From positions 1 to 64,000 of the forward strand of contig JBKPNX010000110.1 in the NCBI GenBank assembly GCA_046732855.1: DNA of 64,000 nt, given 5' to 3'. Source of the stretch: JBKPNX01 sp046732855. Its GTDB lineage: Bacteria; Pseudomonadota; Alphaproteobacteria; Geminicoccales; Geminicoccaceae. Each line of letters begins with the position of its first letter. The stretch's first letter is position 1. The translations under genes were made by a program, and so were the position numbers. Shown piece after piece: positions 53,670 to 63,322 of the stretch. A model generated the notes under the pieces. That model was not told the origin of the DNA. It did no database searches and was given only the letters and a program-made list of their open reading frames with translations.

Positions 53670-56600
53670 ATGAACTGCCCGACGTGCGGTGAGCCACTGG
53701 CCGGCCAGGATCAGTTCTGTACCCGTTGCGGCGCGACCCTCGTCGCGTGCTGTCCCGCCTGCGGCGGCGACAATCTGCCCGGCGCGGCGTTCTGCGGCCG
53801 CTGTGGCAGCCGGCTCGAGGCAGCGGTGATCCAGGACCGCACCTCGCCCGGTTTCGCCGGGCCGGCCTCGCTTCGCAGCGAGGCGGGACGCCGCCAGCTG
53901 ACCGTGCTGTTTGCGGATCTGGTCGGTTCCACCGCGCTCTCGGAACGGCTCGATCCCGAAGACATGCGCGCCGTGATCGGTGCCTACCAAAGGACCTGCG
54001 CGACGGTGGTCGAACGCTACGATGGCCATGTCGCCAAATACATGGGCGACGGTGTTCTGGCGTACTTCGGCTATCCGCAGGCGCACGAGGAGGATCCAGA
54101 GCGGGCGGTGCGCGCCGCGCTCGACCTCGTGCAGGCGGTGCACGAGCTGACGCCCCGCCCCGAGCTCGCACTGCAGGTGCGGGTCGGCATCGCCACCGGC
54201 CTCGTCGTGGTCGGCGACCTGATCGGCGAGGGCGCCGCCAAGGAGCAGGCCGTGGTCGGCAACACGCCGAACCTCGCCGCCCGCTTGCAGGAACTGGCGA
54301 GGCCCGGCGACGTGATGATCAGCGCCGCAACACGCCGCCTGGTCGGCAACCTGTTCGAGTGTGACGACCTGGAAGCGCAGCAGCTCAAGGGATTCGCCGA
54401 GCCGGTGCTGATCAGCAAGGTGCGCGGCGTGCGCACGGTCGACCGCTTTGCCGCCCTGCACACCAGCCTCGGCCCGCTGATCGGCCGCGAGCAGGAGAGC
54501 GCGCTCCTGATCGAGCGCTGGCGTCGGGCGGCCGAGGGCGAGGGCCACGTCGTCGTGCTGTCCGGCGAACCCGGGGTCGGCAAGTCACGCGTCGTGCTAG
54601 CTCTTCAAGAGCAGCTCTCCGGGGAGAGCCACGGCGTGGTCCGCTACCAGTGCCTACCGTATCACCGCAACAGCAGGCTCCAGGCGGTGATCGAGGAGCT
54701 CGAGCACACCGCTGGAATCGGCCGCGACGATGATCAGGCGGCCAAGCGTGCCAAGCTCGAGGCGCACCTCGCTGAACTCGACCCGAGCGGCACGATGACC
54801 CCGTTGCTGGCCACGCTCCTGTCGATTCCGACCGAGCAGCGCCAGGGCGCGGTTCCGCTCGGGCCAGAGCGGCGCAAGGCCAAGACGCTGGATGCGCTCG
54901 TGCAGCGGCTGAGGGCGCTCGCCGCGCGCCGGCCGCTCCTGGTCGTGTTCGAGGACGTGCACTGGATCGATCCGACGTCAAAGGAGCTGCTCGAGCGCGT
55001 GGTCGACGGCATGCGCGATGCGCCGGTGCTCGTGCTGATCACGCGGCGCCCCGAGGCCCTGCCGATCAGCTTCGGCCAGGCTAACGTGACCGCGCTGACC
55101 CTGAGCCGACTGAGCCGGCGCCAGTCGGCGAAGCTGATCGCCGGGCTTACCGGGAGCAAGCCGCTCCCGGCCGAGCTGGTCGAGCGGATCGTCGCCCAGA
55201 CCGACGGCGTACCGCTGTTCATCGAGGAGCTGACGAGGGCGGTCCTTGAGGGCGGCCTGGTTGCCGATCGCGGCGATCGCTATGTCCTTGCCGGGCCGCT
55301 CACCGAGCTCGCGATCCCCGATACCCTGCACGACTCACTGACCGCCCGCCTGGATCGCCTCGGCCCGGTCAAGGAGGTGGCGCAGATCGCTGCGGTGATC
55401 GGCCGCGAGTTCTCCTACGAGCTGCTGGCGGCGGTGGCAGGCCTGACAGAGACCGAGCTGCAAGCCGCCCTGCGCCAGCTGAGCGCCGCGGAGCTGGTGT
55501 TCGGGCGCGGCGAGCCGCCGGATGCGGTGTACGCGTTCAAGCACGTCCTCGTGCAGGAGACCGCGTACAACGCCGTGCTGCGCGAGCGCCGCGCCGAGCT
55601 GCACGGGCGGATCGCGCGCACACTCGCCGCTGATTTCCCCGAGGTCCTGGAAAATCGGCCGGAACTGATCGCGCAGCACTGCAGCGAAGCCGGCCTGGAC
55701 GAGGAGGCCGTCGAATTCTGGCGCGAGGCGGGTGAGCTCGCGATCGCCCGCTCGGCCTCACACGAGGCGGTCGCGCACCTGCAGAGCGCGCTCGAGATCC
55801 TGGCCCGGTTCCCTGAAAGCCGCCATCGCGACAAGACCGAGCTCGGCCTGCAGACCGGTCTTGGCGGCGCGCTGATTGCGGCCAGGGGCTTCGCCGCGCC
55901 CGAGACCGGCCACGCGTTCGCCCGCGCGTGGGAGCTCTGCCAGCGCCTCGGCGACGGGGACCGCCTCGGCCCGGTGCTGTACGGGCGCTGGATCTACCAC
56001 ATATCGCGCGCGGAGCTCGAACCGAGCCTCGCGATGGCCGGTGATCTGCTGCGGCTCGCCGAGGAGCAGGCCGATCCCGTCGGGCGGGTTATCGCCCATC
56101 GGGCGCTCGCCAACAGCCAGTTCTTCGTCGGCGATCTGGTCGCGACGCGCACGCACGCGGAGCAGGCGCTCGCCGGCTATCAGGCGGCGCAACGGCCCGA
56201 GCTCGCGATCCGTTACGCCGCCGACCCGTTCGTGCTGTCGGCCTATTTTCTTGCCCACGCGCTGCTCCGCCTGGGTTACCCGGACACAGCCCGCAGCCAT
56301 GCTGCCAAGGCCCTGGCGCGGGCGCGCGAGCTCGGGCATGTCCTGACCATGGCGCAGGCGCTGCACCACGACTGCCTGTTTCATCTGCTCGCCCGCGAGG
56401 CGAGCGTCGTGCGCCGGCAGGCGGATGCGCTGATCAGCCTCGCCGACGAGCACCGTCTGCCGTTCTGGCAGGCACTCGGCCGGATCTTTTGCGGCCGCGC
56501 CCTCGTCGAGTCCGGCCAGGCCACGCGCGGGCGCGACGAGCTGCGCGCGGGACTGGCCGCGTATCGCGCGACCCAGGGCACGCTCTATCTGCCGTACGCC

Positions 56601-56999
56601 CTGGCGCTTTGGGGGGACACCTGCCGGTCGCTCGGCGAGCTGGAGGAAGGGCTGCAGGCGATCGCCGAAGCCAGGCGGGTGATCGAGGCGACGGGCACCC
56701 GCGGCTTCGAAGCCCATGTCGAGCGGGTCGAAGGCGAGCTGCACCGCGCCAACGGCGACCCGGACGCGGCTGTGGACTGCCTGCAGCGCGCCATGGCGAC
56801 CGCGCGCCGCCAGCAGGCGCGGCTGTCGGAGCTGCGCGCAGCGGTTAGCCTCGCCGAGCTGTGGCGCGAACGGGGCAAGCAGAACGAAGCGTATGATCTG
56901 GTGGCGCCGCTCTATGGCTGGTTCACGGAAGGCCTGCAGAGCGCTGACCTCCGCGCCGCGGCCGATCTTCTCGACCAGCTGGCACGCACGCCGGCCTGA
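53670..56999 (+). CDS. Zinc-ribbon adenylate/guanylate cyclase fused to AAA-type ATPase and TPR repeats
   Basis: A 1109-residue regulator. Residues 1-50 hold paired zinc ribbons (CPTCGEPL/CTRCG and CPACGG/CGRCG). Residues 75-215 are a class III cyclase: FADLVGS with metal Asp83, YMGDGVLAYFG with Asp127, and NTPNLAARL with Asn201/Arg205. Residues 270-570 are a STAND-like ATPase: Walker A GEPGVGKS (299-306), Walker B LLVVFEDVHWID (423-434). The rest is helical TPR-like repeats (for example FARAWELCQRLGDGDRLGPV). This layout is common in alphaproteobacterial signalling. Start ATG 53670 directly precedes the ribbon; GTG 53595 is an alternative. Confidence 0.92.
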   Translation: MNCPTCGEPLAGQDQFCTRCGATLVACCPACGGDNLPGAAFCGRCGSRLEAAVIQDRTSPGFAGPASLRSEAGRRQLTVLFADLVGSTALSERLDPEDMRAVIGAYQRTCATVVERYDGHVAKYMGDGVLAYFGYPQAHEEDPERAVRAALDLVQAVHELTPRPELALQVRVGIATGLVVVGDLIGEGAAKEQAVVGNTPNLAARLQELARPGDVMISAATRRLVGNLFECDDLEAQQLKGFAEPVLISKVRGVRTVDRFAALHTSLGPLIGREQESALLIERWRRAAEGEGHVVVLSGEPGVGKSRVVLALQEQLSGESHGVVRYQCLPYHRNSRLQAVIEELEHTAGIGRDDDQAAKRAKLEAHLAELDPSGTMTPLLATLLSIPTEQRQGAVPLGPERRKAKTLDALVQRLRALAARRPLLVVFEDVHWIDPTSKELLERVVDGMRDAPVLVLITRRPEALPISFGQANVTALTLSRLSRRQSAKLIAGLTGSKPLPAELVERIVAQTDGVPLFIEELTRAVLEGGLVADRGDRYVLAGPLTELAIPDTLHDSLTARLDRLGPVKEVAQIAAVIGREFSYELLAAVAGLTETELQAALRQLSAAELVFGRGEPPDAVYAFKHVLVQETAYNAVLRERRAELHGRIARTLAADFPEVLENRPELIAQHCSEAGLDEEAVEFWREAGELAIARSASHEAVAHLQSALEILARFPESRHRDKTELGLQTGLGGALIAARGFAAPETGHAFARAWELCQRLGDGDRLGPVLYGRWIYHISRAELEPSLAMAGDLLRLAEEQADPVGRVIAHRALANSQFFVGDLVATRTHAEQALAGYQAAQRPELAIRYAADPFVLSAYFLAHALLRLGYPDTARSHAAKALARARELGHVLTMAQALHHDCLFHLLAREASVVRRQADALISLADEHRLPFWQALGRIFCGRALVESGQATRGRDELRAGLAAYRATQGTLYLPYALALWGDTCRSLGELEEGLQAIAEARRVIEATGTRGFEAHVERVEGELHRANGDPDAAVDCLQRAMATARRQQARLSELRAAVSLAELWRERGKQNEAYDLVAPLYGWFTEGLQSADLRAAADLLDQLARTPA

Positions 57000-57217
57000 C
57001 TTGACCCTGCCCCTCGCGCCATTCGGTCATGCCGGATGCCCCGCCTGATCGTCTCCGGCCATGGGCGGCGGCGCGACGGGTCAGGTCGATCGCCCGCGGG
57101 ATCCGCCCCTACGGCCCCCCACGTCCGACCGGCATGCGTTCGGGCCAAGCTCGCCTCGACACGCCCAAGCCGATGCTCGTGCTACGTCATCGCTCGGCAG
57201 CGCTGAACGGCCCTCTC

Positions 57218-58342
57218 TCAGGCCCTGACCTCGAGGCGATGAATGATCGCGCCCTCGACCGCCGGCCAGTCGATGCGGATGCCGAGCCCGGCCGCCTCGG
57301 GCACCCGAACATTGCCCTCGGCATCGGGCCGGATCACATCCAGCGAGCCGTATTCGAACGCGGGATAAGGTGCTGGCTGCTCGAAGTAACGACAGTTCGC
57401 ATAGGCGAGCATCACGTGAAGGTTGGCGGCCTGGGTCAGGGTGTAGCCCCAGCACTGCAGCTCGCACGTGGTATTGTGCGCCTCGGCGAGCGCCATGATC
57501 TTGCGCGCGGCCGTGACGCCGCCGGCAATGGTGGCGTCGATCCGCGCGGCGCTCCAGGCGCCGATCGCGAGGCCGCGCTCCACGCCCGCGAGATCGAGGA
57601 CGGTGTTCCCGGCGGGGAGGATCGGGATCGCCGTGTGCCGGCGCAGCTCGCAGTAGCCTTCAAGGTCGGTGTCGAGCAAGGGCGCCTCGAACCAAGTGAG
57701 TCCCAGCGGTTCGAGCCGCTTTGCCGCCACGAGCGCCTGATCGCGCGTGTAGCGCTGCTCGACGTCGAGCATCAGGGCGAGACCCTTGTCCGCCATGGCG
57801 CCGTGCACCGCCTCGACCATGGGAACGTCGCGCGAGGGCTCGCACCAGCAATGGAACTTGACCGCGCTGAAGCCCTCCTCCAGCCGAGCCGCGCAGTAGT
57901 CGACGTACGCCTTTGCATCGGCGAGGAGCGGCGTGCTGGCGTAGGCCGGGACGCGGTCGCGCGCGCCGCCGAGCAGCCGATAGAGCGGCAGCCCGGCGAG
58001 CTTGCCGGCCATGTCCCAGAGCGCGATGTCGATCAGCGACGCGGCCTGCGGCACGAGTGGGGTATTGAGCGAGCGCAGCCGGTACCACAGCGCCTCGCGC
58101 TCCAGCGCCGTCCGGCCCATGATCTCGGGTAGCAAATAGCGCAGCGTCTCGGCGATCGAGCGGTCGAACGTGTGCGAGGAGCACATCGCGGCCCCGGCAA
58201 CGCCCTCGAGGCCGCCAGCCGTGGTCAGCTTCAGGATCGTGTTGCTCATGAATTGGTCGGGCATCTCCAGCGCCCAGGCGTAGCGCTCGGTCTCCGGGCC
58301 CACGACCCACACTTCAGCGCGGTCGATCGCGAGATCGCGCAT
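57218..58342 (-). CDS. Divergent mandelate racemase/enolase-superfamily protein
   Basis: A 374-residue enolase-superfamily protein linked to the amino-acid ABC operon (16 bases after the ATPase stop). The barrel has KxH (Lys162, His164, VKFHCWC) instead of KxK, Asp193 (LMLDVEQ), Glu219 (FEAP), Asn246 (LPAGN) in place of the usual third acid, and no His general base at the ELQCWG position (Gln296). Asn as third ligand is known in glucarate dehydratase; loss of the His is unusual. The enzyme probably uses a different base or substrate class. Function unknown. Confidence 0.85.
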   Translation of the reverse strand: MRDLAIDRAEVWVVGPETERYAWALEMPDQFMSNTILKLTTAGGLEGVAGAAMCSSHTFDRSIAETLRYLLPEIMGRTALEREALWYRLRSLNTPLVPQAASLIDIALWDMAGKLAGLPLYRLLGGARDRVPAYASTPLLADAKAYVDYCAARLEEGFSAVKFHCWCEPSRDVPMVEAVHGAMADKGLALMLDVEQRYTRDQALVAAKRLEPLGLTWFEAPLLDTDLEGYCELRRHTAIPILPAGNTVLDLAGVERGLAIGAWSAARIDATIAGGVTAARKIMALAEAHNTTCELQCWGYTLTQAANLHVMLAYANCRYFEQPAPYPAFEYGSLDVIRPDAEGNVRVPEAAGLGIRIDWPAVEGAIIHRLEVRA

Positions 58343-58358
58343 CGCTCGATCCTCCGGT

Positions 58359-59132
58359 TCAGGCCAGCTCCGCCACGGCGCTCTCGCCGTGCCAGCCGAG
58401 ATGGCTCAGGAACTCGCGGGTGCGGGGCACGCGGGGATCCTCGAAGATCACCGCGGGCGTGCCCTCCTCGATGATCCTACCCCGATCGAACACCGCCACC
58501 CGATCGGCAACCCGCCGGGCGAAGTCCATCTCGTGGGTCACCACGACCATGGTCATGCCTTCGTCGGCGAGCGCCTTCATCACCGCCAGCACCTCGCCGA
58601 TGGTCTCTGGGTCGAGCGCCGAGGTCGGCTCGTCGAACAGCATGAGATCGGGCTGCATGGCGAGCGCACGGGCGATCGCGACCCGCTGCTGTTGGCCGCC
58701 CGAGAGTTGTGCCGGGTGCTTCGCGGCGTGGTCGGCGAGGCCGACCTTGATCAGCAGCGCCATCGCGCGGGCCTTCGCTGCGGCGTCTTTAAGCCGGAGC
58801 ACCATGCGCGGCCCGATCGCGACGTTGCGCAGGGCGGAGAGGTGCGGGAACAGCTCGAAGTTCTGGAACACCATGCCCATGCGGCGGCGGATCGCGCGCA
58901 CGTCCCGCCGCTCGGGCCGCACTTCCGTCCCGTCGAACACGATCCGGCCGGCGTCCGGACGCTCCAGCGCGTTGAGACAGCGGAGGAATGTCGATTTGCC
59001 GGAGCCCGATGGGCCGATCAGGCAGACCACCTCGCCACGGGCGACGCTCAAGGACAAGCCATCCAGGGCGACATGCGGGCCGAACCGCTTGACCACCCCC
59101 TCGGCTGCGAGGATCGGAGCTGGCCGGTTCAT
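58359..59132 (-). CDS. Polar amino-acid ABC transporter ATP-binding protein
   Basis: A 257-residue GlnQ/HisP-type ATPase: Walker A GPSGSGKST, Q-loop MVFQNFELFPHLS, signature LSGGQQQRVAIARA, Walker B LMLFDEPTSALDPE and H-loop VVTHEMDFAR. Its start overlaps the stop of the permease gene (ATGA). It is the fourth gene of a leftward operon: binding protein, permease, permease, ATPase, enolase homologue. Confidence 0.94.
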   Translation of the reverse strand: MNRPAPILAAEGVVKRFGPHVALDGLSLSVARGEVVCLIGPSGSGKSTFLRCLNALERPDAGRIVFDGTEVRPERRDVRAIRRRMGMVFQNFELFPHLSALRNVAIGPRMVLRLKDAAAKARAMALLIKVGLADHAAKHPAQLSGGQQQRVAIARALAMQPDLMLFDEPTSALDPETIGEVLAVMKALADEGMTMVVVTHEMDFARRVADRVAVFDRGRIIEEGTPAVIFEDPRVPRTREFLSHLGWHGESAVAELA

Positions 59133-59788
59133 TCAACCACCCGGAAGCGGCGGTGAATCCAGTCGACCAGCTTGGCCTGGGGATAGCCCATCAGCCAGTA
59201 GAGCGCCGCCATCGCGGTCAGGATCTCGAGAATGCGGTAGGTCTCGGCGCGCAACTTGAGCGCGACGTACGACAGATCGGCCACGGCGATCACCGAGACC
59301 AGCGACGTGTCCTTGAACAGGGAGACCCAGGTCGAGGCGAGCGCGGGGAGCACCCGCATTACGGCCTGGGGCAGGACGATGCGGAAGAACACCTGCGCGG
59401 AGCTCATGCCAAGCGCGAGGCCGGCATTCCACTGGCCCTGCCGGATCGAGGTGATGCCCGCGCGGAACGTCTCGGAATTGAACGACGAGATGTTGCAGAC
59501 GAGGCCGACCAGCGCCGTCGTCCACTCCGAGAAGCGGACGTCGAAGAACGCCGGCAGGACGTAAAAGGCCCAGTACAGCTGGAGGATCAGGGGCGTCGCC
59601 CGAAAGAATTCGACGAAGGCCGTGGCGGCGAGCCGGAGCGGGGCGAGCGGCGCCATGCGCAGCGCGGCGAGCACGAGCCCGCCGGGGATCGCCAGCACCA
59701 TCGTGACGACGGTCAGGATCACGGTGGTCGCCGCGCCGTGCAGGAGCAACGGCAGGCTGCTCCAGACGACCAGCCAGTCGAAGGTCAC
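59129..59788 (-). CDS. Polar amino-acid ABC permease 2
   Basis: A 219-residue HisMQ-type permease with about five helices and the EAA-type loop RAGITSIRQGQWNAGLALGM. Overlaps both neighbours by ATGA. ATG 59788 is the start. Confidence 0.93.
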   Translation of the reverse strand: MTFDWLVVWSSLPLLLHGAATTVILTVVTMVLAIPGGLVLAALRMAPLAPLRLAATAFVEFFRATPLILQLYWAFYVLPAFFDVRFSEWTTALVGLVCNISSFNSETFRAGITSIRQGQWNAGLALGMSSAQVFFRIVLPQAVMRVLPALASTWVSLFKDTSLVSVIAVADLSYVALKLRAETYRILEILTAMAALYWLMGYPQAKLVDWIHRRFRVVE

Positions 59789-60450
59789 GACGAGCCCAGG
59801 TGGGCGACGCGCCGGTACAGGCGATCGACCCCGCGCGCGAGCGGATAGCAGAGCGCGAAATAGACCAGCATCGCGCAGGTGTAGATCTCGAACGGCCGGA
59901 ACGTCTGGCCGGCCAGGATCTGCGACTGGCGCATCAGTTCCGGCACGGCGATGACCGAGGCAATCGCGCTGTCCTTGATCGCGATGATGAGGAGCGAGCC
60001 GAGCGCCGGGAGCATGCGGATCAGGGCCTGCGGCAGGATGATCGAGCGGACCGCCTGCGCGGGGCTCATGCCGAGCGCCAGCGCCGCGCGCATCTGGCCG
60101 GGCCGGACCGAGGTGAGGCCGGCGCGGATCACCTCAGCGACGTACGCAGCGAGGTGCAGGCCAAGCGCCGTGACGCCGGCGGTCACCGCGTTCAGCGAAT
60201 GACCGATCAGCAGCGGAAAGGAGAAGTAGGTCCAGACCAGGACGACCAGGACCGGCACCGCGCGCATGGTATCGACGTAGAAACCGAGAATCAGGTTGAG
60301 AGCGCGGCCGCCATAGACCCGCCCCGCGCCCACGAGAAGACCAAGCGCGAGGCCTACGAGCATCGAGGCGAGGCTGACGAACACCGTCGCCCCGAGCGCC
60401 TTGGCGAGAAACGGCCACGCCCCGGCGATCGGCGAGAGATCGATGGTCAT
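59785..60450 (-). CDS. Polar amino-acid ABC permease 1
   Basis: A 221-residue HisMQ-type permease; EAA loop RAGLTSVRPGQMRAALALGM contacts the ATPase. It forms a heterodimer with the next permease. It starts at 60450, 74 bases after the binding-protein stop. Confidence 0.93.
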   Translation of the reverse strand: MTIDLSPIAGAWPFLAKALGATVFVSLASMLVGLALGLLVGAGRVYGGRALNLILGFYVDTMRAVPVLVVLVWTYFSFPLLIGHSLNAVTAGVTALGLHLAAYVAEVIRAGLTSVRPGQMRAALALGMSPAQAVRSIILPQALIRMLPALGSLLIIAIKDSAIASVIAVPELMRQSQILAGQTFRPFEIYTCAMLVYFALCYPLARGVDRLYRRVAHLGSS

Positions 60451-60524
60451 GGCACCGCAACTCGAGGCACGGCCGCATTCGACCGCGCCTCAGGCGGCCC
60501 TGGCCGGCGCCCGTCGGGGAACGA

Positions 60525-61370
60525 TCAGGTGCCCTTCAGCAGCTCGAGCTCCGCTGCCGTGACCTTGTCCTTCACTTCGTCATAGACGGCCTGCAGCCAG
60601 TCGCGGAACACCGTGTCCTTCTTGTCCACGGCGAGGCCGACGCCGGTCGCCATCTCGTTACTTTGCAGGCAGTCGTCGCCTGACGGGAAAACGACCAGGC
60701 CCGGCACCTGCTTGGCGAGGTGCGGCCAAGCGACGTTGTCGATCGAGGCGAAGTCGGCGCGCTTCGACATCACCTCCTCGACCGGCGCGTTGGCGCCGGA
60801 GCCGGCAACTCCGCGGAACTTGACCTTCGGGAACCGCGTCGGCGCCCACGCCTCGGGCGGCGTGCCGGTGAAATAGGCCATGGTCAGGTCTTCGCGGTTC
60901 AGATCGTCGACGGTTTTGACGCCCTGAAGCTTGGGATTGCTCGCGAGGCCGAAAAAGCAGAGCGAGGAGCGCGAGTAGACCACGAAGTTGACGACCTCCT
61001 GGCGCTGCGGCGTGACCGCGAGCGGCGCAATCGAGATGTCGGCGTCGCCGGTCGCGAGGATCGGCACCTTGGTTTCGTGGCTGACCGGCACGACCTCTAG
61101 AGGCACGCCCAGTCGTTTGGCGTATTCCTCGGCGAGCACCCAGGCCGGGCCCGAGAACTGCGGGCCGCTGCCGGAGGTGTTCTCGGGGAGCCACGGGAAC
61201 TCGCCGATCGCCGCCACGCGCAGGCTGCCGCGTTGCTTGATGGCGTCAATTTTCGGGCTCTGGCCCGGCGTCGGCACATCGGTTGAGGCGGCATGGCCGG
61301 GTGGCGTCAGGAGCATGCTCGCGAGCGTCGCAACGAGCAGCCCGGCGCCACGGCGGGTCAGGTGAAGCAT
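60525..61370 (-). CDS. Polar amino-acid ABC substrate-binding protein
   Basis: A 281-residue secreted type II binding protein with signal peptide (MLHLTRRGAGLLVATLASML, cleavage near GHA/AS), then QRGSLRVAAIGEFPWLPENT, the ILATGDADISIAPLAVTPQR segment and SGDDCLQSNEMATGVGLAVD. It captures an amino-acid-like ligand for the two permeases downstream. Start ATG 61370. Confidence 0.93.
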   Translation of the reverse strand: MLHLTRRGAGLLVATLASMLLTPPGHAASTDVPTPGQSPKIDAIKQRGSLRVAAIGEFPWLPENTSGSGPQFSGPAWVLAEEYAKRLGVPLEVVPVSHETKVPILATGDADISIAPLAVTPQRQEVVNFVVYSRSSLCFFGLASNPKLQGVKTVDDLNREDLTMAYFTGTPPEAWAPTRFPKVKFRGVAGSGANAPVEEVMSKRADFASIDNVAWPHLAKQVPGLVVFPSGDDCLQSNEMATGVGLAVDKKDTVFRDWLQAVYDEVKDKVTAAELELLKGT

Positions 61371-61540
61371 CGCAGTCCTCCCTGGAAGCCAGTCCGGCAA
61401 TTGATAGGGACGACGGTGGGAGGCGGCAAGAAGGCTGTAAACGTGGGCGCGAGGGGCGGGAGGGGCATGGCATCTGGTCCGGCCCCGCCTGGTGGCCCTG
61501 ATCCTGATGCTGCTGCCCCGCTGAAGCCGCGATCCGTCCG

Positions 61541-62160
61541 TCAGGCTCCGAGCTGCCACTGCCTGATCGCTTCGAACGGGTAGATCAGCATGATGATGTT
61601 GAGCGTGAAATTGTCCCGGATCACGTAAGCGAGAATTCCTTCGAGCGCGATTGTAAGAGCGACAGTCGCCCAGACCGGCAGGCGAGCGGCCAGGCAAAAC
61701 CTATGATGAAGGCAAGGACATCGACCTCCGAATTGATCGCGCTGTCGCCGTAGTAGCCGCGGGCGGCCGTATCACGGTAGCGCTCGATCACGAAATCGGT
61801 GTTCTCGAAAGTCTCCCACGCCACCTCGATCAGCAGCGCGAGCAGGAAGCGCAGCTCGAGCGACCACCTTCGCCCGATCAGCCAGAGAATGCCATAAAGG
61901 CCAAAGCCGTGGATGACGTGCGTAAAGGTGTACCAGTCGGCGATGTGCTGCGAGTTCTCCGAGTTCGTCGGGTCGCCGTGCCAGATCTTGACGTAGCCGC
62001 ACTCGCACCACGGCGGGCGACCCATCAGCAGCAGCGCGATCATCAATAACGCGAGGAGCCCTGCTCCGCCGAGGACGCAGGCCCAGATAGGAATGCGGCC
62101 GGAGGCTGGCCGCGAGAGCTCGCGATCTTCTCCTGGCCGGCCTGCGGCGGGATCATCCAT
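61541..62160 (-). pseudogene. UPF0314 (DUF2585) membrane protein, frameshifted
   Basis: A UPF0314 protein with helices and conserved RPPWCECGYVKIWHG, SENSQHIADWYTFTHVIHGF, WETFENTDFVIERYRDTAAR and YYGDSAINSEVDVLAFIIGF. The first frame then reads nonsense to a stop near 61621, while the expected C-terminus (RLPVWATVALTIALEGILAY, VIRDNFTLNIIMLIYPF) is in another frame ending at 61541. One base lost near 61680 explains it; with one base restored the gene is a normal 206-residue protein. Function unknown. Either decay or a sequence error. Confidence 0.75.
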
Positions 62161-62355
62161 CCGGCGGGACTACCTCACGTCCAGCTCACGTCCAAGCCCC
62201 ACAAGCTGTGCCACGAGTGTTCCTCCCTGCCGACCGGCGCCACAAGCAACCCGAAGCGCAGTCGGGCACCGCGGGGCTGGTGTTGACGTGGCCGGCCGCT
62301 CCTGGGACACCTTGGTGCGCAGGCGGGAGCGCTTGCCAGCCGAGAGGGAGCTGTG

Positions 62356-63300
62356 ATGGCCAAGCCGGAAGTCCTCGAGCTGATCGACGTCCACGCCGGG
62401 ACCACGGCCCGACTGGACGATGCATATGGGCTGCATCGTCTGTGGCAGGCGGGCGATCAGAAGAGGTTCATCGCGGAGATCGCGCCGGGCGTGCGCGCAG
62501 CGGTGACCAACGGGATCGTCGGGATGAAGGGCGAATTGATCGAAGCGCTGCCCGCGCTCGAGATCATCGGCGTGTTCGGGGTCGGCGTGGACGCGGTCGA
62601 TCTGGCCATGGCCAAGGCGCGCGGCGTGCGTGTGACCAACACCCCCGAGGTACTGACCGAGGGCGTCGCCGAGCTCGCGATCGCGCTGCTGCTCGCGGTC
62701 GCGCGGCGCATCCCGTTCAACGACCGGTTCGTGCGCGCTGGCCGCTGGCCGAAGGAGGGCGATCCGGCGCTCTCGAACTCGCTTGCGGGCAGGCGTCTCG
62801 GTATTGTCGGCCTCGGCCGCATCGGCCGCAGGGTCGCCGAGCTGGCGGATGCCTTCGGCATGGACGTCTGGTACACCGGCCCGCGGCGCAAGGACGACGT
62901 ATTTTGGCGCTACTACGGCGACCTGGTCGAGCTGGCGCGCGAGGCCGACTGCCTGATCCTGACCTGCAAGGGCGGGCCGGACACCGCCCGCCTGATCGGC
63001 CGCGACGTAATCGAGGCGCTCGGGCCCGAGGGCTGGCTGATCAACGTGTCGCGCGGATCGGTGGTGGACGAGCCGGCCCTGATCGACGCCCTGGTGAACG
63101 GCCACCTCGGCGCCGCCGGTCTCGATGTGTTCGCGAGCGAGCCGCAGGTGCCCGAGGCTCTCCTCGGCCTCGATAATGTGGTGCTGCAGCCGCATCAGGG
63201 CAGCGCGAGCGAGGAGACGCGCTCGGCCATGGGCAGACTGGTGCTCGACAACCTCGCGGCCCACTTCGCCGGTCGCCCGCTGCTCACCCCGGTGGTGTGA
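62356..63300 (+). CDS. D-2-hydroxyacid dehydrogenase
   Basis: A 314-residue NAD(P)-dependent enzyme of the D-isomer-specific 2-hydroxyacid dehydrogenase family. Motifs: GVGVDAVDLA, substrate-loop TEGVAELAIALLLAVARRIP, Rossmann GIVGLGRIGRRVAELA, Arg in NVSRGSVVDEPAL, Glu in FASEPQVP and catalytic His in LQPHQGSAS. It probably reduces glyoxylate/hydroxypyruvate or a similar oxoacid. GAGGGAG at 62343-62349 selects ATG 62356 over the adjacent GTG. Possibly an operon with the next gene (22 bases apart). Confidence 0.93.
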   Translation: MAKPEVLELIDVHAGTTARLDDAYGLHRLWQAGDQKRFIAEIAPGVRAAVTNGIVGMKGELIEALPALEIIGVFGVGVDAVDLAMAKARGVRVTNTPEVLTEGVAELAIALLLAVARRIPFNDRFVRAGRWPKEGDPALSNSLAGRRLGIVGLGRIGRRVAELADAFGMDVWYTGPRRKDDVFWRYYGDLVELAREADCLILTCKGGPDTARLIGRDVIEALGPEGWLINVSRGSVVDEPALIDALVNGHLGAAGLDVFASEPQVPEALLGLDNVVLQPHQGSASEETRSAMGRLVLDNLAAHFAGRPLLTPVV

Positions 63301-63322
63301 ACGGCGCGGCGGAGGACAGCAG

